From Leptothrix sp. (in: b-proteobacteria) (GTDB taxonomy: Bacteria > Pseudomonadota > Gammaproteobacteria > Burkholderiales > Burkholderiaceae_C), in the NCBI GenBank assembly GCA_013822685.1, contig PNKV01000014.1:1-64000 (forward strand): a stretch of DNA of 64,000 nt, read 5' to 3'. This document shows, one piece after another, positions 26,481-36,254 of the stretch. A program made the translations under genes and the position numbers. How positions within the stretch are numbered: position 1 is the stretch's first letter; each line of letters starts with the position of its first letter. The notes beneath the pieces are model-generated. The model was not told the origin of the DNA. It saw only the letters and a list, made by a program, of their open reading frames with translations, and searched no databases.

Positions 26481-26557
26481 TCAAGGTGCCTGTTCAGCAG
26501 GCAAATTCAGATTAATCCAAGCGGCGGCCGGGCGCAAGTCCTTTTGTCAGCATGGGG

Positions 26558-28171
26558 TCAACCTGCCGTGAATTTCGTCCCCATGATGTCTTGAAGCAAT
26601 CCATCGACCCGGCGAGTGACCTCGTCAGGCATGGTGATGGTGCGGCCCCACTCGCGGCTGGTTTCGCCAGGCCATTTGTTGGTGGCGTCCAGGCCCATCT
26701 TGCCGCCCAGGCCGCTAACCGGTGAGGCGAAATCCAGGTAGTCGATGGGTGTCTGATCGACCAAAGTGGTGTCACGCACCGGGTCCATGCGGGTGGTGAT
26801 GGCCCAGATCACTTCCTGCCAGTTGCGGGTGTCCACGTCCTCGTCCACGATGATGATGAACTTGGTGTACATGAACTGGCGCAGGTAGCTCCACACACCA
26901 AACATCAGCCGCTTGGCATGCCCGGGATAGGACTTCTTCATGCTGATGATGGCCATGCGGTAGCTGCAGCCCTCGGGCGGCAGGTAGAAATCGACGATCT
27001 CGGGAAACTGCTTCTGCAGGATCGGCACGAAGACTTCATTGAGGGCCACGCCCAGCACGGCGGGCTCATCCGGCGGCTTGCCGGTGTAGGTGGAGTGGTA
27101 GACGGGGTCCTGCCGGTGCGTCATTCGGCGCACTTCGAACACCGGAAACCAGTCCTGTTCGTTGTAATAACCGGTGTGGTCGCCGAAGGGGCCTTCCAGC
27201 GCGTGCAGGTAGCCGCCGCGCTCCATCAAGGGCACGCCATGGTCGCTGGTGCCTTTGAAGCCGGCCGGGGCCGTCGGGATGTGGCCTTCGAGCACGAACT
27301 CGGCGCTGGCCGGCACTTGCAGCCAATGGTCGCCATCTGGCGTGCGCTCACCCACTTGCGTGTTGACCACCTCGGTGCGGCTGCCCCGCAGCAAACCGGC
27401 GAACTGGTATTCGCTCAAGGAATCGGGCACGGGCGTGACCGCGCCCAGGATGGTGGCCGGATCGGCGCCAAAGGCCACGGCGATGGGGAAGGGCTGACCG
27501 GGATTGGCCAGCGCGAATTCGCGAAAGTCGAGCGCGCCGCCACGGTGGGCTAGCCAGCGCATGATGACCTGGCGAGGGCTGATCAACTGTTGGCGGTAGA
27601 TGCCCAGGTTCTGGCGGGTCCGGGCTTTGGGCACGCCTTGGGGCCCGCGGGTGACCACCAGGCCCCAGGTTAATAAGGGGGCGGCGTCGTCCGGCCAGCA
27701 CAGCTGAACGGGCAGCTTGCCAAGATCGACATCGCTGCCTTCCAGCACCTGCTCTTGGCAAGGTGCCTGGCCCACGCGGGAGGGCTTCATGTCCCACAGG
27801 GCTTTGGCCATGCTGAACAATTTGCCAGCGTCCTTCAGGCCCTTGGGCGGTTCTGGCTCTTTCAGGCTGGCCAGCATGCGGCCTATGTCGCGCAATTCGC
27901 TGACGTCATCGGCCCCCATGCCCAATGCGACGCGGCGCGGGGTGCCGAATAGGTTGGCTAAAACTGGGATTTTCGGAGGTGGCGCCCCCCCGGTTCGCGG
28001 GGGTGTCAGGCCGGTCGGTTGTTCAAACCAAAGTGCCGGCCCGCCAGCCCGAAGTACGCGATCGCTGATGGCGGTCATCTCCAGCCGCACCGACACAGGT
28101 GTTGCGACACGTTTCAGTTCGCCCAACTTTTCCAGGCCGGACACGAAGTCCCGAAGGTCTCGATATTTCAT
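26558..28171 (-). CDS. ubiD: UbiD-family 3-octaprenyl-4-hydroxybenzoate decarboxylase
   Basis: A 537-residue UbiD, slightly longer than the 497 of E. coli. It begins [22 protein letters not shown]. Family features are [24 protein letters not shown], GRSxTEVV-like [28 protein letters not shown] and the C-terminal [14 protein letters not shown]. It removes the carboxyl group from the prenylated ubiquinone precursor using prenylated FMN made by UbiX. The extra length lies near residues 55-70, where [15 protein letters not shown] interrupts the N-terminal domain. It is divergent from the lytic transglycosylase. Confidence 0.95.
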   Translation of the reverse strand: MKYRDLRDFVSGLEKLGELKRVATPVSVRLEMTAISDRVLRAGGPALWFEQPTGLTPPRTGGAPPPKIPVLANLFGTPRRVALGMGADDVSELRDIGRMLASLKEPEPPKGLKDAGKLFSMAKALWDMKPSRVGQAPCQEQVLEGSDVDLGKLPVQLCWPDDAAPLLTWGLVVTRGPQGVPKARTRQNLGIYRQQLISPRQVIMRWLAHRGGALDFREFALANPGQPFPIAVAFGADPATILGAVTPVPDSLSEYQFAGLLRGSRTEVVNTQVGERTPDGDHWLQVPASAEFVLEGHIPTAPAGFKGTSDHGVPLMERGGYLHALEGPFGDHTGYYNEQDWFPVFEVRRMTHRQDPVYHSTYTGKPPDEPAVLGVALNEVFVPILQKQFPEIVDFYLPPEGCSYRMAIISMKKSYPGHAKRLMFGVWSYLRQFMYTKFIIIVDEDVDTRNWQEVIWAITTRMDPVRDTTLVDQTPIDYLDFASPVSGLGGKMGLDATNKWPGETSREWGRTITMPDEVTRRVDGLLQDIMGTKFTAG

Positions 28172-28386
28172 GTTTTATGTATAAGAGATGAGATCTTTAT
28201 GCTTGACTGGTTATTACAGGCTTGCCTAGAATCCGCTCGCAACGACCCCGGAGTCTTTTTATCCGGGTTTTCCCTGTGTCTCAGCGGCGCAGTACGGCCA
28301 GCAGTGGGCGTGCCCATGATGGGGGTGATTATCGCCATCGACGCTACTGGAGACCTCCAGTGAACCGTGGTGAGGAAAGGAGTGTC

Positions 28387-29391
28387 ATGACAGCAATCAA
28401 TCGTGACGTGAGCGAGCTGGTCTCGTCCGCACGCGCTGGCGTGAGTTTGTTTGTGCAGGATGTGGTGACTGGTTTGCGCCAGGTGAGCCACAACGCATTG
28501 GCCCTGTTGGGCTTGGCCGCAGTGGCCGTGGTGGTGTTCTTGTCGGGCCGTGATGATGTGCGCCATGGCTTGGAAAGCCAAGTGCTGAGCTGGTTGGTGG
28601 ACCGTGCCACCGCCCGCACGCAAGTGGCGGTGGACCCTGAGCTCAATGATGTCTTGCTGGCCATGGCCGAGCCTGAAGCCATTCAGCGTGCCACGGCGAT
28701 TGATCCCGCCGATCTGACCCGCCAGCAGGCCGCCGTGGCCTATTGGTTGTCGCGCCGTTACAGCGTGGCCCCGGAGCCTGTGAGCCGTTTGGTGCAAGAA
28801 GCCTGGGACGTGGGCCGCCGCGCGGGCGTCGAGCCCACGCTGATCCTGTCCATCATGGCGATCGAGTCCAGTTTCAACCCGTTTGCGCAAAGCCATGTGG
28901 GTGCGCAGGGCCTGATGCAGGTCATGACACGCATCCACCACGACAAGTACCAGATCTTTGGCGGGCAGAACGCCGCCTTTGACCCGGTGACCAATTTGCG
29001 CGTGGGCGTGCAGGTTTTGAAGGAGTGCATTCAGCGCGCCGGCAGCCTGGAGGGCGGCCTGAAGTATTACGTGGGCGCCGCAAATCTGGCCAATGACGGG
29101 GGTTATGCCTACCGGGTGCTGGCTGAGCAGTCCTTCTTGAAGCAGGTGGTGGCTGGGCAAAAGGTGCCCACCAACGCCTCCACCCCTGCGCAGACCATGG
29201 TGCAGGCTGAATCGTCGGCACCCCAGATGCTGGCTCCGGCGGCGGTCTCGGCCACGCCTGAGGCGGCGGTGCAGGGCGGTCATCCCACCCCTGCTGCTGT
29301 GGTGATCCCGCCTGCGGCCATGCCGACGGCGCCCTCTGCCAGCGATTCGGCCCCCATTCGCAGGGCTGAACAGGTGGCTTTGGCGCACTGA
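28387..29391 (+). CDS. Membrane-anchored lytic transglycosylase (SLT domain)
   Basis: A 334-residue protein. One membrane helix at about 36-53 (NALALLGLAAVAVVVFLSG) is followed by a periplasmic SLT/lysozyme-like domain (about 130-260) with the catalytic glutamate in IMAIESSFNPFAQSHVGAQGLMQVM. The C-terminal 80 residues are Ala/Pro-rich and probably disordered. It cleaves glycan strands to 1,6-anhydro-muropeptides, the substrates that AnmK recycles. An AAAGGAG site supports the ATG at 28387, 55 codons into the longest frame. It lies upstream of the glyA riboswitch. Confidence 0.88.
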   Translation: MTAINRDVSELVSSARAGVSLFVQDVVTGLRQVSHNALALLGLAAVAVVVFLSGRDDVRHGLESQVLSWLVDRATARTQVAVDPELNDVLLAMAEPEAIQRATAIDPADLTRQQAAVAYWLSRRYSVAPEPVSRLVQEAWDVGRRAGVEPTLILSIMAIESSFNPFAQSHVGAQGLMQVMTRIHHDKYQIFGGQNAAFDPVTNLRVGVQVLKECIQRAGSLEGGLKYYVGAANLANDGGYAYRVLAEQSFLKQVVAGQKVPTNASTPAQTMVQAESSAPQMLAPAAVSATPEAAVQGGHPTPAAVVIPPAAMPTAPSASDSAPIRRAEQVALAH

Positions 29392-29417
29392 ACGCCTGGG
29401 TCCGATACAATCCAGAC

Positions 29418-29547
29418 TTGCCGCGCGACTGGCGATAGACGGTCCCCTTCTGGGATCTGAGGTGGTGAACCACCGGGAAGCGCGGCCGGCACCAGGCATC
29501 TGGCCTGATCGCTGTTACGCCGTTCGCCTGGGCAGCCCTCTGGCGGC
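29418..29547 (+). promoter_or_regulatory. ZTP (pfl) riboswitch upstream of glyA
   Basis: The pfl motif is recognisable throughout. CCGCGCGACTGGCG at 29421-29434 pairs at its base with GCGCGG at 29480-29485. It encloses GGTGGTGAACCACC (29461-29474) and CGGGAAGCG. The distal conserved element GCCGTTCGCCTGGGC follows at 29519-29533, with GGCGGC at 29542-29547 closing its stem. ZTP/ZMP accumulates when 10-formyl-tetrahydrofolate is short, and the riboswitch then turns on one-carbon genes; glyA is a standard target in proteobacteria. A TACAAT -10-like box at 29406-29411 is just upstream. No intrinsic terminator is evident, so control may be at translation start. Confidence 0.93.
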
Positions 29548-29596
29548 ACTGATGTGCTGCGGTGGGTCTTCACACGACTGAAGAGGACTGCCTTTC

Positions 29597-30847
29597 ATGT
29601 TTGACCGCGCCCAACAAACCCTGGCCAACGTTGATGCCGAGATTTGGTCTGCCATCCAGCTTGAGAACAAGCGCCAGGAAGACCACATCGAGCTGATCGC
29701 CTCGGAAAACTACACCTCGCCCGCCGTGATGCAGGCGCAGGGCTCCCAGCTGACCAACAAGTACGCCGAAGGCTATCCCGGCAAGCGCTACTACGGCGGT
29801 TGCGAATACGTCGACGTGGTCGAGCAATTGGCCATCGACCGCCTGAAGCAATTGTTTGGCGCCGAATACGCCAACGTGCAGCCCAACTCGGGCTCGCAAG
29901 CCAACCAGGCCGTGTTCTTCGGCCTGCTGCAGCCCGGCGACACCATCATGGGCCTGAGCCTGGCCGAAGGCGGCCACCTGACCCACGGCATGCCTTTGAA
30001 CATGTCGGGCAAGTGGTTTAACGTGGTGAGCTACGGCCTGGATGCCAAGGAAGACATCGACTACGAGGCCATGGAGCGCCTGGCGCGCGAGCACAAGCCC
30101 AAGTTGATCATCGCGGGCGCCTCTGCGTTTGCCCTGCGCATTGACTTCGAGCGCTTTGGCAAGATCGCCAAGGAGATCGGCGCCTACTTCATGGTGGACA
30201 TGGCCCACTACGCCGGCCTGATCGCCGCGGGCGTGTACCCCAACCCCGTGCCGCACGCCGACGTCGTCACCTCGACCACGCACAAGAGCCTGCGCGGCCC
30301 CCGTGGCGGCATCATCCTGATGCGCGGCGAAGACATCGCCAAGAAGATCAACAGCGCCATCTTCCCGGGTATCCAGGGTGGCCCGCTGATGCACGTGATT
30401 GCGGGCAAGGCCGTGGCTTTCAAGGAAGCCCTGTCGGCCGAGTTCAAGGCCTATCAGCAGCAAGTGGTGAAGAACGCCGCCGCGCTGGCTGACACGCTGA
30501 CCCAGCGCGGCCTGCGCATTGTTTCGGGCCGCACCGAGAGCCACGTGATGCTGGTAGACCTGCGCCCCAAGAACCTGACGGGCAAGGAAGCCGAAGCCAT
30601 TTTGGGCAAGGCGCACATGACCTGCAACAAGAACGGCATCCCCAACGACCCGCAAAAGCCGATGGTGACCAGCGGCATCCGCCTGGGCAGCCCCGCCTTC
30701 ACCACGCGTGGCTTCAAGGAAGAGCAGGCCATTGCCGTGGGCAACCTGATCGCCGATGTGCTGGACAACCCGCACGACGAAGCCAATCTGGCCCGCGTGC
30801 GCGAGAAGGTCGCGGCGCTGACCCGCGATTTCCCGGTTTACCGTTGA
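29597..30847 (+). CDS. glyA: Serine hydroxymethyltransferase
   Basis: A 416-residue PLP enzyme, the usual length. Key segments are [40 protein letters not shown], and the lysine forming the Schiff base in [15 protein letters not shown]. It interconverts serine and glycine while producing 5,10-methylene-tetrahydrofolate. A ZTP riboswitch precedes it and an AGAGGA ribosome-binding site lies 10 bases before the ATG. A terminator follows, then nrdR. Confidence 0.98.
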   Translation: MFDRAQQTLANVDAEIWSAIQLENKRQEDHIELIASENYTSPAVMQAQGSQLTNKYAEGYPGKRYYGGCEYVDVVEQLAIDRLKQLFGAEYANVQPNSGSQANQAVFFGLLQPGDTIMGLSLAEGGHLTHGMPLNMSGKWFNVVSYGLDAKEDIDYEAMERLAREHKPKLIIAGASAFALRIDFERFGKIAKEIGAYFMVDMAHYAGLIAAGVYPNPVPHADVVTSTTHKSLRGPRGGIILMRGEDIAKKINSAIFPGIQGGPLMHVIAGKAVAFKEALSAEFKAYQQQVVKNAAALADTLTQRGLRIVSGRTESHVMLVDLRPKNLTGKEAEAILGKAHMTCNKNGIPNDPQKPMVTSGIRLGSPAFTTRGFKEEQAIAVGNLIADVLDNPHDEANLARVREKVAALTRDFPVYR

Positions 30848-30861
30848 TCGGTTGACGTCCT

Positions 30862-30888
30862 AACCCGGCCCTTGTGCCGGGTTTTTTG
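30862..30888 (+). terminator. Rho-independent terminator of glyA
   Basis: AACCCGGC CCTTGT GCCGGGTT followed by T-rich sequence, starting 15 bases after the glyA stop. nrdR begins 29 bases later, so partial read-through or a separate promoter is needed for it. Confidence 0.88.
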
Positions 30889-30916
30889 TTCTTTGCTGGA
30901 TGGATGGTCCTTCACC

Positions 30917-31387
30917 ATGCGTTGCCCTTTCTGTGCCCACCCCGACACCCAGGTCGTTGAAACCCGTGACTCCGACGAAGGGGATTCGACGCGCCGCCGC
31001 CGCCGCTGCGGTGGCTGCGACAAGCGCTTCACCACGTATGAACGCGCTGAAATCGAGTTGCCTGCCATTGTGAAACGCGATGGGCGGCGCACTGACTATG
31101 AGCGGGCCAAGCTGAAGGGCTCGATGATGGTGGCGCTGCGCAAGCGGCCGGTGAGTGCCGAGGCGCTGGACCTGGCCATCGAGTCGATTGAAGCGCGCTT
31201 GCGCCAGAGTGGCGACAAGGAAGTGGACTCGACGCAGCTTGGCGAGTGGGTGATGAAGGAGCTGCGCAAGCTGGACAAGGTGGCTTATGTGCGCTTTGCG
31301 TCGGTTTATCGCAGCTTTGACGATGTGAGCGAGTTTGTGGCGGCGATCAAGGAGACGGCGAAGCGGGGGGGGAAGGAGACAGGCTGA
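30917..31387 (+). CDS. nrdR: Transcriptional repressor NrdR
   Basis: A 156-residue regulator of standard size. The N-terminal zinc ribbon is [20 protein letters not shown] followed by [18 protein letters not shown], giving two CxxC pairs. An ATP-cone domain follows ([29 protein letters not shown]). NrdR binds dATP/ATP and represses ribonucleotide reductase genes. The start at 30917 is set by the conserved MRCPFC. glyA-nrdR adjacency is common in betaproteobacteria. No reductase gene is in the window. Confidence 0.97.
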   Translation: MRCPFCAHPDTQVVETRDSDEGDSTRRRRRCGGCDKRFTTYERAEIELPAIVKRDGRRTDYERAKLKGSMMVALRKRPVSAEALDLAIESIEARLRQSGDKEVDSTQLGEWVMKELRKLDKVAYVRFASVYRSFDDVSEFVAAIKETAKRGGKETG

Positions 31388-31404
31388 ATGGGTTGCTGCA
31401 GCCA

Positions 31405-31881
31405 CTACTTCCAGCAACTTTGAATGACGTCGCTGCTTGGTGGTGTTTTGCTGTCGTCAATGATCACGCTTTTTTGGCCCAACTGGTTGAGTGTCAGTGT
31501 TTTGCACTTGTCGTTGTTCATCATGCCACCATTGGCTGGAACGGCTTGGAGCACATAAGACGTTTCGGTCAATAACTTGTCTACAAAGCTGAGGGTATAC
31601 AGCGTGGTGCCGGTTTCAGGTACTTTAGTGACGGGCAATGCAGTAGCGGTGCCACTGAGGGTTTGGTCGTAGCGATTGTTCGCGGCATAAAAGCGCTGCA
31701 TGAACTGCGCCGCTTGCAGGAGTGCCGTTTGGGCTTCGGCGCGATGCGCCCGGCGCACATGTTCTGTGTAGGACGGGTAGGCAATGGCGGCCAGTATTCC
31801 CACGATGGCGACAACGATCATCACCTCTATCAATGTGAACCCCCTGGAGGTGGGCAGTGCTTTTGAATTCATGAAAACCAT
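31405..31881 (-). CDS. pilE: Type IV minor pilin PilE-like
   Basis: A 158-residue prepilin. A short basic leader ends in glycine before FTLIEVMIVVAIVGILAAIAYPSYTEHVRRAHRAEAQ, the class III signal with Glu5. Two cysteines near the end (DKCKTLTL and IQSCWK) can form the D-region disulfide. It is the last gene of the fimT-pilV-pilW-pilX-pilY1-pilE operon, 20 bases after pilY1, and so is a minor pilin rather than the main fibre subunit. Start is 31881 or the next ATG at 31872; neither has a good ribosome-binding site. Confidence 0.9.
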   Translation of the reverse strand: MVFMNSKALPTSRGFTLIEVMIVVAIVGILAAIAYPSYTEHVRRAHRAEAQTALLQAAQFMQRFYAANNRYDQTLSGTATALPVTKVPETGTTLYTLSFVDKLLTETSYVLQAVPANGGMMNNDKCKTLTLNQLGQKSVIIDDSKTPPSSDVIQSCWK

Positions 31882-31901
31882 CGTGGTATGTGATTGGATT
31901 G

Positions 31902-34900
31902 TCAGAGAGCGGGTTGGGGAACATTGAGCAAGCGCTTCCAGACCCGGTCTGTCAGTTCATAACCCCCTTCGGGATCTCTAGGTAGCTCGCACTGGACGTC
32001 TCCGGCGGTGTTCTGGATGGAACATTGAGGGCCTGAGGGTCCCGGCCCGCCACCACCCCCGCCTCCAGGAAGAATGATGTCGTTACCATCGGCCCCCGTT
32101 TCGTAGCCAGAATAATTGCCATCATCCTTCGTCACAACGCCATCGCCATTGATGTCCAAAATGGCGACGTTGGCTTGGGCGCCCGTCAAGCCGGGCAGCA
32201 GGAAGTTGTAACCCTTGGCGTTGAGGTTTTCGCAGTCTGTGGCCGTGGCTGACGGCACAACGGTGCCGAGCAAGACATAGTTGCTGATGGACTGAACTGG
32301 GTAAATCAAGCGTTGGCCATCCTGAATAGTCAAGTCCATGAACCACCCTAGGGACGAGCTGGTTTGCTGAGCTGAGCTGACGTTGTAGGCCCCGGCAAGA
32401 GCCCCTGCCGTGATGGTCTGTTGGATTAGCACGCCATCGCGTGGGTTGCCAGTGCCCGTCAAGGTGAATGGCGAGCTCAACCCCGTGGTGTCAACGTCAA
32501 GGGCCACCCGCATTTTGTCCCAGATGCCGTAGACGCTTTGCACGCCAAGGGAATTTGATTTGTCAGTGGACTCCAGCAGTTTGCCCGTGCCAAACACAAT
32601 GACATTGCCTCCAGATGGATGGGCTAGAACGGCGGGCGCGGCCGTGATGGGCTGGGTCGCGCCTTTGTCGGACTTCGCGATGAAGAGTGGCAATTTCGAG
32701 CTGCCCTCGTCATAGCCTTTGACCATGGCACCGGTTTTGGGGCTGTACTCGAATCGCCATAAATTACCTTGCAGGTCCCCGGCGTAGGCGCCTACCACCT
32801 CTTGGTTGGAGTTGCGCACCAGCACCACGCCACCCAGGCCGTTGCCGCCCCCGCCTCCGACAGGGATGGATTCCAGCGTGCCATCCGACATGCTGTAAAT
32901 CAGCAAAGCCGCTTGACCACTGGTGCTGTCATAGCCATTGCCGACGAAAACCTTCCATTCTCCGTTGGGCAGCACGCCTACCTGGGGGGGCGTGACGATG
33001 TATCCGACATCGGCTCCTGCACCCGCGGTGTTTGGCACGGTCTTGTCCCAAAGCAGGCTACCAGTGCCCAACGCGTCAAGCTTGGTCACATCCAGCGCAT
33101 AAATGCCTTTGCCACCCGCACCCAGTGAACCCACGAGCACATTCCGCCACGCACCTCTGAAGTAAGCGTCGGATTCAGCAATCAGTCCATCGACAAAGTA
33201 CTGATGCTCGTTGGCGCCACCACTGCGACCATAGTCCTGCTGCGCCAACTTGGGCAGGTTGGAAAGAACACCCCTGGGAACAAAGGCGAACAACTCGGTG
33301 CCATTTCTCTTGTTGAGCTCAATGTCTTCACTGGCGGTGCTGCCGGCGTTGTCTTGGAAGCCATGAAGGAAGCCGCCATTGCTGCCGATGAACACCACGG
33401 CTGGCTTGCGAAGGGCCTTTCTGTCAAGAAAGTGTCCGTAACCAGTGGGATCATCGCCCGTGGGCAGCGTTGTCCGGCCTACTGCAACTGCCGGCAGTCC
33501 ACCGTATTTCAGGTTGACGTGGTCCTTGACGTAGACGATGTTGGAGTTGACAAAATCGGCAAACCTGGCGCCGTTTCTTTCTCTGTATTGATCTGCGCCC
33601 GGACCTTCTTTTGACGTGTCGCCACGCAAGTACTTGACCAATTGTTCCGAACCGCCTGGCATCAAGGCTTGGTTGCTTGCGCCCATCGATGCCCAGTCGA
33701 AAACCGTAGGAGCATCGGCGCCGGCGTCGGCATTCCAGATGACGATGTTTCGGTCAGCCGCGTTCATCGGTGGTACGCCAGGAGTTTTGCCGTTGGCCTG
33801 CTCTGTGACACTCCATGCTTTTTCGCCGTCCACCTTGCCTGATGTCGTGAGGTTGTAAGCGTAAAAATCACCGCTCCACGGACCATCCTTGTTGGTAATG
33901 TAGGAAGAGATGTACTTTCTCGTACTGCTTTGAATGGTCGTGCCTGCCGTGGCGACGCCGCCTTCGCTCTGAGGGGCATTCTGCGTTTGCCCAATGGCGT
34001 TTTTGATGGCGGTCTTGAAGGTGCTGGCATCCTTGACTACGTAGAACTGTCCGCGCGAGTTGACGGCAGCATGCCAAAGGTCATCGATCTTGCTGGCATC
34101 CGATGAAATCTTCGGCCAAACTTTGGTTCCGTTCTTCAGGGCGGCCAGATCGGTAGCTGGGTTCAAGGAGCCGGACACGCCCACGCCGACAGTGAACTGT
34201 GTGAGGTGCTGCCACGTCGCGGGATCCTTGCTGGTGTCGTAATAGTCAGGGTCTGAAATCGAGATGGCCTTGTTCAGGACCTTGTTTGGAATAGACGTGT
34301 TCAGGTCATGGGCCCAGTAGTACATGGCGATGTCGGCCAAAGTGCTTGCATTGGCCGCATCGGAATAGGGCTTGGTTGGCGTGTAGCGTGTCGCGCCAAC
34401 ATCTACGATGGTTTGACCGTCCACATCGCCGATGTGGTTTGTTGGCGTGGTGTAGTTGACGGTGCTATGAACCGTCCCGTTGTCGTTGTAATAACCGTCT
34501 GTGGTGAGGATGTTATAGGCGCGGCGGCACGACAGGGGGGTCCCTGTTGAGCTACCGCTGGCCGGGTTGTCCTGCCAGGGACGATCGGAGTTCTTGAAGT
34601 ACTGGCCGACACCATCCATGACGAAGCGCAAGGGCGTGCTGCCCCTGAGTGAGATGTTCTGCATGGCCGCCAGGAAAGTCAGCTTGTGGCTGTCCGTGAA
34701 GTCGCGTACGCCTTGGGATGGGCCGCCCAGGATGCGCTGACCGTCCACCTCGGGAGGGTCGGTGACCAAGCTGCGGTCAGTTTCTTTGGTGACAGAGGAC
34801 GTGAAGCCCCAGCCCAGCCGAATCGTGTCGCCTTGCGTGGCAAAGGCTTCCGACAAAGCTGCCTTCGTGAACAAAATGCGAGCGCGGTAATAGGTGAACC

Positions 34901-35660
34901 AGTTGGCAAAGTTGGTCTTTTCAGCATCTTGAGTACAGAGGCCCTCGTTGGGGCAATCCAGCCGCTGGGAATACTGGCGGCGGCCATGGGTGGGCGCGTC
35001 GGTGCCCACGTTCACCAAGGTGTAGCTCGTGGCCTGGTCAGTGGCAGTGCCGGTTAGCTTGTAGTAAATGCCAGGGGTGAACGTTTTGCGGCTGTCACTG
35101 CAGTCGTTTCCGGAACGGCACCATCTGATCGGCGTGGCGCTCGCCTCATTCACTGAGACACTCAGGTTGACGGCTTTTGCGCGATTGAGTGGATCGATGG
35201 GCGCCGCGGTAAAGGAGGAATCCGGTAGGCGTGCGCTTGGGTTGTTGGCATCGATCCAGGGACGGTAGTAGGTAGCCGGGTTGTAGTAGATGGTGTTGAC
35301 ATCCGGTGAGCGCATCATGCATTCGAAAACGTTGTCCACACACTTCCCGGTGGCGGGTACATACCCCGCTACAGAGCGCAAAATGCTGTGCGAAGCGATG
35401 GAAAGATTGTCCTCCGGGTGCATCCTCACGATGTTGGTCCCGGCGAGAGACTCGGGCATGTGGTTGAGGGCCATGGATTCGGAGTTGTCCAGCGACAGGA
35501 TCACGTTGGGCTTGGGCAGAACCCCACTACTGGACAGCAGCGGTTTCTGGGCCAAGGCGGCCCACACCGGTGCCATGGTGTTGATTTGCAGCGCGGCAAT
35601 GGCCACGCAGGCGATCAGCCTCTTGCCGAATTGGCGCCAGTTCTGATGTGAGTTAGGCAT
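31902..35660 (-). CDS. pilY1: Type IV pilus tip-associated adhesin PilY1
   Basis: A 1252-residue exported protein, typical for PilY1. A signal peptide (about 1-34, RLIACVAIAALQINTMAPVWA) is followed by a von Willebrand A-like region whose DNSES at 58-62 matches the metal-site DxSxS. The C-terminal half is the beta-propeller domain (HGFQDNAG, VFVGNGYDSTSGQAALLIYSMSDG). Near residue 1180 DINGDGVVTKDD is a calcium-loop motif of the type controlling PilT-opposed extension. A poly-Gly stretch follows. It sits at the pilus tip with minor pilins and acts in adhesion, mechanosensing and twitching. Confidence 0.94.
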   Translation of the reverse strand: MPNSHQNWRQFGKRLIACVAIAALQINTMAPVWAALAQKPLLSSSGVLPKPNVILSLDNSESMALNHMPESLAGTNIVRMHPEDNLSIASHSILRSVAGYVPATGKCVDNVFECMMRSPDVNTIYYNPATYYRPWIDANNPSARLPDSSFTAAPIDPLNRAKAVNLSVSVNEASATPIRWCRSGNDCSDSRKTFTPGIYYKLTGTATDQATSYTLVNVGTDAPTHGRRQYSQRLDCPNEGLCTQDAEKTNFANWFTYYRARILFTKAALSEAFATQGDTIRLGWGFTSSVTKETDRSLVTDPPEVDGQRILGGPSQGVRDFTDSHKLTFLAAMQNISLRGSTPLRFVMDGVGQYFKNSDRPWQDNPASGSSTGTPLSCRRAYNILTTDGYYNDNGTVHSTVNYTTPTNHIGDVDGQTIVDVGATRYTPTKPYSDAANASTLADIAMYYWAHDLNTSIPNKVLNKAISISDPDYYDTSKDPATWQHLTQFTVGVGVSGSLNPATDLAALKNGTKVWPKISSDASKIDDLWHAAVNSRGQFYVVKDASTFKTAIKNAIGQTQNAPQSEGGVATAGTTIQSSTRKYISSYITNKDGPWSGDFYAYNLTTSGKVDGEKAWSVTEQANGKTPGVPPMNAADRNIVIWNADAGADAPTVFDWASMGASNQALMPGGSEQLVKYLRGDTSKEGPGADQYRERNGARFADFVNSNIVYVKDHVNLKYGGLPAVAVGRTTLPTGDDPTGYGHFLDRKALRKPAVVFIGSNGGFLHGFQDNAGSTASEDIELNKRNGTELFAFVPRGVLSNLPKLAQQDYGRSGGANEHQYFVDGLIAESDAYFRGAWRNVLVGSLGAGGKGIYALDVTKLDALGTGSLLWDKTVPNTAGAGADVGYIVTPPQVGVLPNGEWKVFVGNGYDSTSGQAALLIYSMSDGTLESIPVGGGGGNGLGGVVLVRNSNQEVVGAYAGDLQGNLWRFEYSPKTGAMVKGYDEGSSKLPLFIAKSDKGATQPITAAPAVLAHPSGGNVIVFGTGKLLESTDKSNSLGVQSVYGIWDKMRVALDVDTTGLSSPFTLTGTGNPRDGVLIQQTITAGALAGAYNVSSAQQTSSSLGWFMDLTIQDGQRLIYPVQSISNYVLLGTVVPSATATDCENLNAKGYNFLLPGLTGAQANVAILDINGDGVVTKDDGNYSGYETGADGNDIILPGGGGGGGPGPSGPQCSIQNTAGDVQCELPRDPEGGYELTDRVWKRLLNVPQPAL

Positions 35661-35688
35661 GGTTTTGCTCCGGAGATGGATGGCTGGC

Positions 35689-36252
35689 TTATTTTTTCTT
35701 CAGGCGCAGCGTGGATTGCAACCAGACGGCGGAGCCAGATATGACCTGGCCCTTTTTCGTGGTGTCTTCCTTGTAGTCGGGCGTGAAGCCTCGCGCAGTG
35801 ACGGTCACGACAATGTCATCTGTGGAAGGGGTCGGCGCACCACCTGGGAGCGTAGTTTGCTCGGCCATGCATTGCGGCGCCTTGCTGCCTGCGGACGCGG
35901 AAGCGCTGCCGGAGCCATCGCGCGTGCCCCAGTTGGGTGGGCTGATAGGGCCGTTGGCGCTGCCATCGAGCCAGTTGTCCAGTTTGGACCAATGGCCCTC
36001 GGCGTCAGCCGGCTTGAGGACCAGTACGGCGCCCCCTTTGAGGAGTTGCTGCTCGCAATAGCTCAGGGCCAATTGGGCGGCTTCGGTGGCCAGGGTTTCT
36101 GAGCGGACATTGCCACTGACCAAGTCGGTCGTCAGGGCATTGCGCATCACGGCGGCCGAAGTTAGGCCGATGATGACGAGCATGATGAGCACGACGATCA
36201 GGACGACGCCTTGTTGTTGCCGGTGTTGACCGGATGGGATGTTGGTTTGCAT
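35689..36252 (-). CDS. pilX: Type IV pilus minor pilin PilX
   Basis: A 187-residue protein. The N-terminus is RQQQGVVLIVVLIMLVIIGLTSAAVMRNALTTDLVSGN, a PilX-type class III leader with Gly before the hydrophobic helix and no Glu5, as usual for PilX. The rest is a small, variable globular domain containing the PilX motif ALSYCEQQLL. It primes pilus assembly with PilV/PilW/FimT and PilY1. It begins 2 bases after the pilW stop and ends 28 bases before pilY1. Confidence 0.88.
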   Translation of the reverse strand: MQTNIPSGQHRQQQGVVLIVVLIMLVIIGLTSAAVMRNALTTDLVSGNVRSETLATEAAQLALSYCEQQLLKGGAVLVLKPADAEGHWSKLDNWLDGSANGPISPPNWGTRDGSGSASASAGSKAPQCMAEQTTLPGGAPTPSTDDIVVTVTARGFTPDYKEDTTKKGQVISGSAVWLQSTLRLKKK

Positions 36253-36254
36253 GG

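Noticed and set aside
28168..29499. 443-codon minus-strand open frame across the lytic transglycosylase and riboswitch
   Set aside because: It would read antisense through a conserved riboswitch and an SLT domain.
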